From: Candidatus Electrothrix aestuarii
GTDB lineage: Bacteria; Desulfobacterota; Desulfobulbia; Desulfobulbales; Desulfobulbaceae
Direction: 5' to 3'
Assembly (NCBI GenBank): GCA_032595685.2
Contig: CP159373.1
Span: 2,545,501-2,609,500 of the forward strand
Length of the DNA: 64,000 bases
Every line of letters starts with the position of its first letter. Position 1 is the first letter of the stretch. The notes beneath the pieces are model-generated. The model made no database searches, was not told the DNA's origin, and saw nothing but the letters and a program-made list of their open reading frames with translations. Shown here in pieces: positions 35,340 through 43,085 of the stretch. The position numbers and the translations under genes are program-made.

Positions 35340-36203
35340 TTATTCAGAGCTTTTCAGCCTTTTTTTCAGTTCCGCAATTATTCTTTCTTGTTCATCCAAC
35401 TTTCTGTCCTTCTCATCCAGCTGTTTGTCCTTTTCCTCTAACTTTTTCTTATGCTTTTCTATTGACCTCTCCATATTCTCCAGCTCCTCCAGAATATCGT
35501 CCTCCGCGTCCATCGTGTCCATAACCTGTTTCTCCGCCGCAGCCCTGATCAGCCGTCTGACCAGTCTTCGGTATTCTTCGGGATAGTCTTCCTCGTTGAT
35601 CTCCAGGATATGATCGCTCACCTTTCTGTGCTGATCAAAGATACTGAGCAACTGCTCCAAGCGGCTTCGGTAGGGCTGTTGTAGGCTCGGTATCTGAACA
35701 ACAAAGCTGTCGTAGGTCAGGCTTTCGATAAACTCCTCCCGGCAGGAGAGCTTTTCCCCGGTGATGCCGTCGTAGTATTCCCGTTGTACCTTGATCACGG
35801 CCCGGTCTGTGCCGCGCAGACGATGACCGAGAAAATAGATGCTGATGATGGGCAGGGCCTTGCGGTTCCCGTCCTCGTCATGATAGACGTTCTCTCGGTT
35901 TCTGTACTGTTCGCCCAGATAGCGGCGGAAGCGCATGATGTCGGTGGAAAACTTGGCCTTCTGGATTTCAATGATGACCTTGCGGTATCCGCCCTCTTTC
36001 AGGCGGATTCTGGCGGCGAAGTCGAGGCGGTACACGGTGATGCAGCGGTTCCGTCCGGAGAACTCAGCGGTGCTCTCCTGCGGATGGAAGTTAAGCTCGA
36101 CGATCTCCTCGCCGATGATCTCGGACAGCAGCAGCACGGCGGATTCGCGGTCTTCCATCAGGTACTTGAAGACCACATCGTAGATAGGGTTGGCTATGCG
36201 CAT
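35340..36203 (-). CDS. Rpn/PD-(D/E)XK nuclease-family protein
   Basis: 287 residues. The N-terminal ANPIYDVVFKYLMEDRESAVLLLSEIIGEEI, the YRLDFAARI Asp and the KVIIEIQKAK (ExQ) motif mark the PD-(D/E)XK fold of Rpn/YhgA-like putative nucleases. The last ~50 residues are a strong coiled coil (EKHKKKLEEKDKQLDEKDRKLDEQ). Rpn proteins are DNA nucleases thought to promote recombination. The gene overlaps the 3' end of the broken parE by ~10 bp. Confidence 0.8.
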   Translation of the reverse strand: MRIANPIYDVVFKYLMEDRESAVLLLSEIIGEEIVELNFHPQESTAEFSGRNRCITVYRLDFAARIRLKEGGYRKVIIEIQKAKFSTDIMRFRRYLGEQYRNRENVYHDEDGNRKALPIISIYFLGHRLRGTDRAVIKVQREYYDGITGEKLSCREEFIESLTYDSFVVQIPSLQQPYRSRLEQLLSIFDQHRKVSDHILEINEEDYPEEYRRLVRRLIRAAAEKQVMDTMDAEDDILEELENMERSIEKHKKKLEEKDKQLDEKDRKLDEQERIIAELKKRLKSSE

Positions 36204-36489
36204 CGATCAATCCAATAATAGGGACGTTGCTTTTGATGCATCACCGCAATAATGACAATTTCATCCGGGTCGTTGCGGTACAGCAGACTGTATGGGAATT
36301 GCGGCAGCAGGTATCTTTGTATGCCTGATCCGACGTGAGGCCAAGTTTCCAGATTCTCTCGAATCTGCTCTGTTCCCAGTTCAACGGCGGCGAGAAAACG
36401 TTCTCCGAGTCGGGCTGCACACGCTTCATAGTATATGCGGCTTCAGTCATCTCGACTTCCGCAGGCAGCAGAAAACGAAGTTCTTTTAT
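36194..36489 (-). pseudogene. ParE/RelE-type toxin, frameshifted
   Basis: Read with one inserted base, the frame gives KELRFLLPAEVEMTEAA-YYEACAARLGERFLAAVELG... VGSGIQRYLLPQFPYSLLYRND... VMHQKQRPYYWIDR, a complete ParE toxin. A single missing T in GCATATACTATGAAGCG (near 36431) breaks it, and the expected start is ATA overlapping the antitoxin stop. The toxin is probably dead; the antitoxin is intact. Confidence 0.8.
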
Positions 36490-36725
36490 CTGATTTCACG
36501 CAGTTTTGCGCGGGCGTCCCGAAAAACTTCTTCCGCTGATCGACTTGGAATATTGCCCTCCTTATATTTCCGATAACGTCTCCCGGCTTCTTTCACCCAC
36601 AGGCTTTCGCATTCCGATTCATTGAGTTCATCCAGACTGCTGATCAGGCGGGAAAGCAGGACAGATCGTTCCTGCAGCGGCAATTGACGGGCCAGTTGTT
36701 CGCATTGTTCCAGATCGGTATTCAT
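36486..36725 (-). CDS. Addiction-module antitoxin (TIGR02574-like)
   Basis: 79 residues: LARQLPLQERSVLLSRLISSLDE followed by ESLWVKEAGRRYRKYKEGNIPSRSAEEVFRDARAKL, the standard sequence pattern of 'putative addiction module component' proteins paired with ParE. It directly precedes the broken parE. It may survive as a repressor or as protection against other ParE toxins. Confidence 0.88.
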   Translation of the reverse strand: MNTDLEQCEQLARQLPLQERSVLLSRLISSLDELNESECESLWVKEAGRRYRKYKEGNIPSRSAEEVFRDARAKLREIR

Positions 36726-36800
36726 TATGAACGGTTCCTTGAAGTATTAAATTGATACAGGCAATGATTCTTCATTCGTAACGATTTATTATAGCACAGA

Positions 36801-36832
36801 AACTGTAAGGGCGAAAAATCTTTCGCCCCTGC
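36801..36832. repeat. GGGCGAAA hairpin repeat
   Basis: CTGTAAGGGCGAAA-AATC-TTTCGCCCCTGCAG, an almost perfect hairpin directly abutting the right-hand Rpn 5' fragment. Confidence 0.7.
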
Positions 36833-36898
36833 AGCGGACTCCGGGTCTTCCATCAGGTATTTGAAGACCACGTCGCAGATCGGGTTGGTTCTGCGCAT
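36832..36898 (-). pseudogene. Short copy of the 5' end of the Rpn-family gene (right)
   Basis: MRRTNPICDVVFKYLMEDPESA, then the GGAGTCCGCTG boundary shared with the left copy at 35236, then the hairpin repeat. No further Rpn sequence follows. Confidence 0.75.
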
Positions 36899-36904
36899 GG
36901 TTTT

Positions 36905-39337
36905 CTAATCCCCCTCAGGGCTACAAACAAATACTCCGCCTCCATCATATCCTCCGGTATTTGATTCGAAAAAACACCACATGTTACAATAATTTTCATT
37001 CAGTGGTATTTCTACTGGGTAGCTATAGAATTTATATGGTTCTATTGTGGTGGAGTCTATATTCCATTCCAGAAAGGATATATCTCTATAGTAGATTTGA
37101 TCATCATCGTTGTTCCGTAAACAACGAAATGGATACTCATCTTCACGTTCAAAATATTCGCATTTTATGACTACGGAAAAATCTGTTATTATAGGCCTAC
37201 TATTAAATGCTGAAACCCATGCAGTTGCATAACCACCTGAATAGCATTCACTTCCATCTCCATACCCAAAACCTAACCTTGAATCTGTATCAATAGTCAC
37301 CTCGTCAAATTGACGTCCTATTTCACCAAGAATGCCATGCCCAGAAGCGAATACAGTGTACTCATTCTCCTCTCCCGGAGTGAAAGCGGCTTTACAGGTG
37401 CTCTTATTTCCACTTTTCGTACACTCTTCGGGAGTTATAGAAGCATCTCCGGGGAATGCTTCCCATTCAACCGAGTCAGGGGAAAAAGTATTATTTATCC
37501 CATCAATAACTGTCAGTTCAAGTATCCGCTCATTATTGACTGTATCAGTTTGTTCCAAAAAAAACTCTGGAAGAGAGAGAAGGCTTACCGAATCAAATTG
37601 ATATAGGCAGTCGCTCCCTGTACCAATCATACAGGTGGGAGACAAGACATCCCAAGACATCCCAAGCCCGCCTAGAGTGATAGATAGATAACTGTTGAAA
37701 TAGTAAGAAATACCGAAACGAGTTATCTGAAGTAAACGGTCAGGATGTGCTACCAAGAAATCAGTATTATTAGTGGGTTCTCCAGACCAGAGATAACTAT
37801 AAACAGAGGGTTCAGCAGTAAGTGATGCGCTGGCAACCTTGTAAAACCGTACCTCAATTGACGGGACAAGCCGAATGCTTGCATTCCCCTTGCCCACTAT
37901 GTCCATTGAAGCCGTAAATGATGTCTGGTCATCAGGTGTTACAAAGGGAGTCCATTTATACCCATCAAAAGTGGCACCGACTTCTATACTCTTCGAGATA
38001 CTGGCTGTAGCTTGGGCCTTAACTTCCGCACTTGCATACGCTGTGGCCTTGGTATCCATTTTAAGAGTTATTTCCTGATATACCGGAATTCCAGATGGGC
38101 CTAACAGATAAATTGATGTCCATGTTTTTTTCCAAAGCTGCCAATCTTTTCCCCACTGACCCGATGCTGAAAAATTATACTCTGCCAAAGCTTCAAGGGA
38201 CAGAGTACCCTTGGCCGCGATCTTCGCATGTTGTAATTCTTTAACGATATAACCACCCCATTCCGCTTCAGTAATCAACGTAGGCTCAAATTTGGCAGTA
38301 ACGCTTGCGGTGAATTCCTGACTGCTGCTCTCAGCATATTGTATGATACTTGAGCTGCCTTGAGGAGCTACACTCAGCTTATCCTCCTGATAGGCAAAAT
38401 CTGTCTGTTCCGTTGAGAGTAAATTGTTCTTCCAGTCAATTTTCCTGTACCTGTCCTCGCTTTGCATTGCACTGAGATTACCGGAGGCCGCAGTATTACT
38501 CATGCTCTGCTGTGGAACCTCCTCCTGCACATCAACGAGTTTCATGGATGAATATATTGAACCGCGATCAAATACATCGCTTAATGATGCGTCACTTGTG
38601 ACTACAGATATCGAACCATCAGTTAATTTCGTTGCAGAAACAACACGACGTAACGTAATGCCGCCCGCAACATTTTCGGCAATCAGAATGTTGTCAGTTC
38701 CCGGCGGAGTACCTGTGGAAAAAAGGTACGTAATGTCGTCATCAGTTGTATATTTGCCAAGACCGAGATCTTCCGCCTGCACCACAGCGGAGGAAGCATC
38801 GGGCAAAACTGTATTTTGAAAGATTTTCGCTTGCAGAGTATTAGAACTTTCTTTGCTGCTGTCGCTGTATTCGGCTACAATAACAGCATAATACAGTTTA
38901 CCAGCTTCCAATCCTGAAATTTCAGCCTGCGTACTGTCTGTTACCGTCTTTTTAAGGGTAGCCGGACCGGGAGTAAATTCCTCTTGCTCGCTTAAATGAA
39001 TATCATAGCGTATGCTACCTTCATGACTCGCGGGCAGCCAAGCCAATTCCAGCGAATTTGTACCGGTAGCCACCATTAAAGACAACTGAATATTACCTCT
39101 ACCGGCAGCCTGCTTTAAGGCAAGCTCCGCATCACCCGACCCAACCTTCCCGCTCCCATCTACATCCAAATCCGTACAACTCTCCTCATGCCCTGTCAGC
39201 ATCCGCATAACCCTGACAGCTTTTTCCATTTCAGCACTGCTGGATGCAAGACATTCATTAACGGAACTTCCCACTGAGGCAATCAGAAAGATTATAATCC
39301 CGACCCCAAAAAATACTGTGCGTACCCGGCTGCTCAT
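36905..39337 (-). CDS. Large exported protein with dockerin-like and fibronectin-III-like parts
   Basis: 810 residues. An N-terminal signal segment (VFFGVGIIIFLIASVGSSV) is followed by CTDLDVDGSGKVGSGDAELAL (residues ~54-74), one Ca-binding dockerin/EF-hand-type loop. A fibronectin-III-like domain lies at ~80-170 (ISGLEAGKLYYAVIVAEY). The long remainder has no family I recognise but contains Cys pairs (ECTKSGNKSTC, NYCNMWC). Probably secreted or surface-bound. The neighbouring gene encodes a cohesin-like protein. Confidence 0.75.
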   Translation of the reverse strand: MSSRVRTVFFGVGIIIFLIASVGSSVNECLASSSAEMEKAVRVMRMLTGHEESCTDLDVDGSGKVGSGDAELALKQAAGRGNIQLSLMVATGTNSLELAWLPASHEGSIRYDIHLSEQEEFTPGPATLKKTVTDSTQAEISGLEAGKLYYAVIVAEYSDSSKESSNTLQAKIFQNTVLPDASSAVVQAEDLGLGKYTTDDDITYLFSTGTPPGTDNILIAENVAGGITLRRVVSATKLTDGSISVVTSDASLSDVFDRGSIYSSMKLVDVQEEVPQQSMSNTAASGNLSAMQSEDRYRKIDWKNNLLSTEQTDFAYQEDKLSVAPQGSSSIIQYAESSSQEFTASVTAKFEPTLITEAEWGGYIVKELQHAKIAAKGTLSLEALAEYNFSASGQWGKDWQLWKKTWTSIYLLGPSGIPVYQEITLKMDTKATAYASAEVKAQATASISKSIEVGATFDGYKWTPFVTPDDQTSFTASMDIVGKGNASIRLVPSIEVRFYKVASASLTAEPSVYSYLWSGEPTNNTDFLVAHPDRLLQITRFGISYYFNSYLSITLGGLGMSWDVLSPTCMIGTGSDCLYQFDSVSLLSLPEFFLEQTDTVNNERILELTVIDGINNTFSPDSVEWEAFPGDASITPEECTKSGNKSTCKAAFTPGEENEYTVFASGHGILGEIGRQFDEVTIDTDSRLGFGYGDGSECYSGGYATAWVSAFNSRPIITDFSVVIKCEYFEREDEYPFRCLRNNDDDQIYYRDISFLEWNIDSTTIEPYKFYSYPVEIPLNENYCNMWCFFESNTGGYDGGGVFVCSPEGD

Positions 39338-39400
39338 TGTATCCTTTATATCCCTTGTTGTGCTGATGACATATCTCTCTCCTGTGCGCCTGAAGCGGAA

Positions 39401-40258
39401 TCATTTTCCTAACAGCAACCAAAGTACCGGCGTAATCACGATCTTTTTGTATCCCATGCCGCCGGGTGCGTTTTCCTCTTTCGGATTAAAGGGGTTCCCC
39501 GCCGGATCGGTTTCCCCGGCAAACTGATTCAGATATTCCTGTAAATCCGTATACCCGTCATGATCGTAGTCAGTGGATGCGCCAGCTGTCGTCAGGTCAC
39601 CGAACACCTGCTTCTCCCATAAATCGTCAATACCGTCCTGATCCGTATCCGGCCCGGCGGAATTTTGAACAAGGATCGTGCCGCTGGTCAGGGAAACCTG
39701 AAGAATCGCCTCTTCTTCACCGGTCAGCAAAGGAAGCGGCTCGCTGCCTGTAGAATAGCCGCAACTTTCGTTATTCATGGAAATCGGTGCAATGAAGAGA
39801 GGATATATCCCGTCCGGCACATTCTCCGCCACGGTGAAGTGAAGATCAAACAGGGCGGTCGCGGTCTGCCCGGCCTGCACCCGTGTCCCGGCAAGCTGCA
39901 CCCTGCCGTCAAACAGCTTATATACCACAGGGCTTGTGTAGGTCACCCCGTCCACCTGCACTTCAGCGGGCGGCAGCGGGTCAGGAACCGGATTCATAGA
40001 CTGCCACTGCTCGGCAAAGGTGCCGAAGAAGGAGGAATCCACCGAACTGAGAAGGAAGTGATCGGTGTTATAGCTCAGGGCAAAGATAGCGGCAGCGATT
40101 TCCGCAGGCTGATCAACGCTGATCCGCACAGTGATGCTGTCGCCGGGATGAGCGGTCGTATTTTTCACCTGAAGGGAAACGGCTCTGCTTGCACTCGGCA
40201 GAATCAGGCAAAAACAGAAAGCAAGCCCGCAAAGAGCTGTGTTGGTTCTGGTTGTCAT
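39401..40258 (-). CDS. Exported cohesin-domain-like protein with Ca-binding repeat
   Basis: 285 residues from ATG 40258, after CAGGAGGTTTTTC. Signal peptide (TALCGLAFCFCLILPSASRA), then a cohesin-like domain: VKNTTAHPGDSITVRISVDQ, AAIFALSYNTDHF, VQLAGTRVQAGQTATALFDLHFTV (residues ~28-195). After this comes DTDQDGIDDLWE ... DYDHDGYTDLQEYL, thrombospondin-3-like Ca-binding repeats. A hydrophobic C terminus (VITPVLWLLLGK) ends the protein. Cohesins bind dockerins; the next gene upstream-downstream has a dockerin-like loop. Confidence 0.8.
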   Translation of the reverse strand: MTTRTNTALCGLAFCFCLILPSASRAVSLQVKNTTAHPGDSITVRISVDQPAEIAAAIFALSYNTDHFLLSSVDSSFFGTFAEQWQSMNPVPDPLPPAEVQVDGVTYTSPVVYKLFDGRVQLAGTRVQAGQTATALFDLHFTVAENVPDGIYPLFIAPISMNNESCGYSTGSEPLPLLTGEEEAILQVSLTSGTILVQNSAGPDTDQDGIDDLWEKQVFGDLTTAGASTDYDHDGYTDLQEYLNQFAGETDPAGNPFNPKEENAPGGMGYKKIVITPVLWLLLGK

Positions 40259-40483
40259 GAAAAACCTCCTGTTGAGAGAACAAAAGAGGGAAAGGAAAAT
40301 GATGAGGTGTGCCCTGAATGCGAAAGCGAAAAGAGAGGTCATGCCGGGACGCATGGAGGACGCCATTTACTTGAACATCATCAGCCCGATATGTCAAGGT
40401 TTAATATGGATGAGCTGTTGCGTTGCTGCGTCCCACAATTTTGTAAAACCGGTGAAGCTGGTCAGGACATATTCACCTGCCGG
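40259..40483. other. Intergenic stretch
   Basis: No gene of its own. A long plus-strand frame across this area is antisense to the cohesin gene and is not credible. Confidence 0.4.
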
Positions 40484-40562
40484 AGAATATTCTCATCGCT
40501 CTGTTTGACCGCAAAGATCGTGACTATCCTGAAACCAAAATCGAGCTGGTGCGGCAGGGAGC
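40484..40562 (+). pseudogene. Stray 3'-end fragment of a nifK-like gene
   Basis: It reads NILIALFDRKDRDYPETKIELV, against KILTAVLDRKDRDDSESKFELV at the end of NifK (33319-33380). DNA identity is high in the middle (ttgaccgcaaagatcgtgac is exact). Upstream of GGAGAA the similarity stops. Confidence 0.75.
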
Positions 40563-40644
40563 ACGTAGATGTGGTTATGTTTGACAACTTATCCTGAAGA
40601 GTTTACATTATAAAATATAAACTTTATAGATAAAGGAGAATTCT

Positions 40645-40881
40645 ATGCAGGCTACCAGCAAAGATTTACGATTTCACACAAAAAAAATCCTTGATGCGGC
40701 AAGGAGGGGCGAGGAGGTTGTTATCACCTTTCACGGAAAGCCATACGCGAAAATTGTTCCTCTCGACGAACACAGAACAAAGGATAAACAGAACGAATTC
40801 TGCGGGATGTGGAAAGATCGGGAAGATATGAAGGATGTTGAAGGGTACGTCCGGCAACTCAGGAAGGGAAGGTCGTTTTGA
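40645..40881 (+). CDS. Phd/YefM-type antitoxin
   Basis: 78 residues, MQATSKDLRFHTKKILDAARRGEEVVITFHGKPYAKIVPL, the N-terminal DNA-binding fold of Phd/YefM antitoxins. The acidic/basic tail binds the toxin. Good ribosome-binding site AAGGAGAATTCT. Its stop overlaps the toxin start. Confidence 0.9.
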   Translation: MQATSKDLRFHTKKILDAARRGEEVVITFHGKPYAKIVPLDEHRTKDKQNEFCGMWKDREDMKDVEGYVRQLRKGRSF

Positions 40882-41261
40882 TTGTCGATACAGATGTGTT
40901 GATCTGGTACTCAAGGGGGTATCAGAGTGCGATAGATCTTGTCCACAGTTTCGGTCGGTTTTCGCTGTCTGTGGTGACCTATATGGAAATTGTCCAAGGG
41001 GTGCGGAACAAACAGGAGCTCAGCGCCTTTCAGAAGGCATTGGGTATACTTAACGCACGGGTCATTCAGATTGACGAGCTGATCTCCACCAAAGCGATGT
41101 TCTATGTCGAGCAGTACGCGCTGAGTCATTCTATGGAGCTGGCCGATGCCTTGATCGGTGCTTCAGCGGTGATCAGGCAGGTTCCTCTGGTCACCGGTAA
41201 TGAAAAGCATTATAAGCATCTGCCCGAAATTCAGATTCAGAAATTTTTGGTTAATGGTTGA
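40878..41261 (+). CDS. VapC-type PIN-domain toxin
   Basis: 127 residues from TTG 40878, overlapping the antitoxin by 4 bp. PIN acidic residues: IVDTDVLIW, TYMEIVQG, ELADALIGA and TGNEKHYKHL. It is predicted to cut tRNA or rRNA and to be neutralised by the Phd-type partner. A complete module. Confidence 0.9.
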   Translation: MIVDTDVLIWYSRGYQSAIDLVHSFGRFSLSVVTYMEIVQGVRNKQELSAFQKALGILNARVIQIDELISTKAMFYVEQYALSHSMELADALIGASAVIRQVPLVTGNEKHYKHLPEIQIQKFLVNG

Positions 41262-41374
41262 TTGTGTGAGAATGCCCCTTGCGTCCTGGCAAGTTCACCA
41301 TTGCAGGGGGGGCGCTTTAGAGGGCGAGCAACCGCTGTCGGGCTGTGATGGAGATGGGGAGGGGACAAACAAAA

Positions 41375-41412
41375 ACGGCCTGAGATCATTGCGATCCCAG
41401 GCCGTAAAAAAA
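41375..41412. terminator. Bidirectional terminator
   Basis: ACGGCCTG-AGATCATTGCGATCC-CAGGCCGT with A/T runs on both sides. It ends both the PIN toxin unit and the sulfur-relay operon. Confidence 0.8.
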
Positions 41413-41445
41413 AACTTTGTTCAGCCGAAAGCTCTACTGGTATTT

Positions 41446-41619
41446 TTACCACCAGCAAACGGTTTTATCGGCATCAAAAATCTTTTTGACCAGCTCGTCG
41501 TAATCCGGGCTCTCACCGTAGAGGTTGAACTCATCAGCATCACGATCACGGTTGAGAATGCCAACCAGTGTTTTTACATCATCATTCGGCTCAGAACGAT
41601 AGACCTGTAAAATTTTCAT
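41446..41619 (-). CDS. 57-residue protein of the sulfur-relay cluster
   Basis: MKILQVYRSEPNDDVKTLVG... DELVKKIFDADKTVCWW, 57 residues, after a strong GAGGAGGAATACGC site. The terminal CWW contains its only Cys. It has no family that I recognise. It is the last gene of the TusA/DsrE-like operon, before the terminator. Its small size, strong ribosome-binding site and position make it a real gene; it may be a sulfur-carrier partner. Confidence 0.8.
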   Translation of the reverse strand: MKILQVYRSEPNDDVKTLVGILNRDRDADEFNLYGESPDYDELVKKIFDADKTVCWW

Positions 41620-41637
41620 TGCGTATTCCTCCTCGTC

Positions 41638-41985
41638 CTATTCTGCACATGCAGGTGGTGGGGTCTTGGTCTGCTTGGGCAGGCCGTAGGGGATGATAAA
41701 GTCAGCATCACGCATTCTCTCACCCAAAGCTTCCAGGTCGATATTGGTCATCTCAACACCTTCAGGCAGGTCTTCCGGTGCATCGGTACCACAGCTCAAT
41801 ACCTCGCCCTCCATGTCGGCGATCCACATGATGTTTTCCGCCATGTACTCGGACATTTTCGGGAACTCACCGTTCATCACAACCGGGTAACCGTAGTGAT
41901 TCTCTACGGCAAGCCCAAGGGCAGAACGAATGCCGTCATTATACATACGGTTGGCAATCAGGATGTATACTTTTAATGATTCCAT
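41638..41985 (-). CDS. DsrE-like protein (second)
   Basis: 115 residues. ESLKVYILIANRMYNDGIRSALGLAVENHYGYPVVMNG ... LSCGTDAPEDLPEGVEMTNIDLEALGERMRDADFIIPYG fits the DsrE/DsrF-like fold. A Cys (LSCGTD) and a C-terminal Cys (PPPACAE) are candidates for persulfide carriage. Sits between the other DsrE-like gene and the 57-residue gene, all with good ribosome-binding sites. Confidence 0.75.
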   Translation of the reverse strand: MESLKVYILIANRMYNDGIRSALGLAVENHYGYPVVMNGEFPKMSEYMAENIMWIADMEGEVLSCGTDAPEDLPEGVEMTNIDLEALGERMRDADFIIPYGLPKQTKTPPPACAE

Positions 41986-41997
41986 GTTGTAGGCTCC

Positions 41998-42330
41998 TTA
42001 TAACACGATGTACTTACCGCATTCATCCAGCAGAGCGCCGTGGAATGCCTGGGTTCTCATCTGTTTTGCTGTCAGTCCTGCCGGAATGTCCATTTCAGAG
42101 TCATATCCTTCGCAGGTGTAGCTGTCAGCACAAATGGCAAGATTCTCTTCTCCACACAGTTCAGCAAGACCTTTGAAACGAGGATCTTTGGTCAGGTGGA
42201 TGGATTTGTAGGTAAAGAAAATCATGGGCTTCTTGCCTGCCTTATCAGCGGCTTCCGCTATGCCCACAACATGTGTCATGTTTTGCGGGGATGTTACAAA
42301 AATAGCAAGTTTATTCGGATCAGCAGCCAT
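41998..42330 (-). CDS. DsrE-like protein (first)
   Basis: 110 residues. KLAIFVTSPQNMTHVVGIAEAADKAGKKPMIFFTYKSIHL, then LAICADSYTCEGYD and ALLDECGKYIVL: the DsrE/peroxiredoxin-like sulfur-relay fold with several Cys residues. The CxCEG-like ADSYTCEG is the likely reactive site. Co-transcribed with tusA. Confidence 0.8.
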   Translation of the reverse strand: MAADPNKLAIFVTSPQNMTHVVGIAEAADKAGKKPMIFFTYKSIHLTKDPRFKGLAELCGEENLAICADSYTCEGYDSEMDIPAGLTAKQMRTQAFHGALLDECGKYIVL

Positions 42331-42393
42331 CGGCCTTGTCCTCCTTCAGATACGTTATCAACGTATGCGCTTTTATATCAACGTAAACAGAAA

Positions 42394-42651
42394 TTAACCT
42401 TTTTGAACGAAAAAGCTAATGTATCCTGTTTCTTCTTTCTCTCCGAGGTATTCGTGACCAGCACGAGCACACCAGCCAGGGATATCGTTTCTTGAACCCG
42501 GATCTGTTCCGTCGATCTGCAGGATTTTACCGGTATCGATTTTACCAATCTCTTTTTTGGTGCGCAGCAGGGGCATGGGGCAGCTCAGTCCTTTTGCGTC
42601 GAGTACTGATGCAACATCCAATCCTTCAGGTGCAGTCTTTACGTCACTCAT
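42394..42651 (-). CDS. tusA: TusA-family sulfur carrier
   Basis: 85 residues with the TusA signature LDAKGLSCPMPLLRTKKEI (CPMP, reactive Cys) and TDPGSRNDIPGWCARAGHEYL, the usual second half. It carries persulfide sulfur between enzymes in the cytoplasm. First gene of the minus-strand operon, preceded by TAGGAGAATCAA. Confidence 0.95.
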   Translation of the reverse strand: MSDVKTAPEGLDVASVLDAKGLSCPMPLLRTKKEIGKIDTGKILQIDGTDPGSRNDIPGWCARAGHEYLGEKEETGYISFFVQKG

Positions 42652-43085
42652 TTGATTCTCCTACCGTGTTAAAAATAAAAAAATATGTACAGTACAGCCT
42701 AATATAATTTTGTCTGAAATGCCCTGAAACTGCGACGTTTCAGTTTTTCTTGTTGGAAAATAACTGTTTCATATAACGAATAGGATCTCGTCTGTCAAGG
42801 GATTAATGCAAGTGGATTTCTTGGGTATTATTCTGTTAACCCATTGAAAGCCTGTTTAATATTTTGAATGTGGGATAGTTTTGCACCCCAGTTCCTTGAA
42901 CGGTCTTGACAAAACCCCCTTGTACAGGTAAAGAAAGGCCTGATAAAAGGTCTGTTTGCTGTGTAACCTTATGCAAGGTAAATATTTTTTTGATCGAAAT
43001 ATAGGCCATTGGCCAGAGTTAATAGGACGAAACAGTATTAATTTTTGTCCACCAAGAAGAATTTGAAGAGTGAGGAGATGTTTTT
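42652..43085. promoter_or_regulatory. Divergent control region tusA / YedE
   Basis: About 430 bp between divergent genes without a coding frame. It presumably carries both promoters; I cannot name specific boxes. Confidence 0.4.

Noticed and set aside
39665-40597. 310-residue plus-strand frame
   Set aside because: It is antisense to the cohesin-like gene, which has a signal peptide and good ribosome-binding site; composition is unlike a protein.
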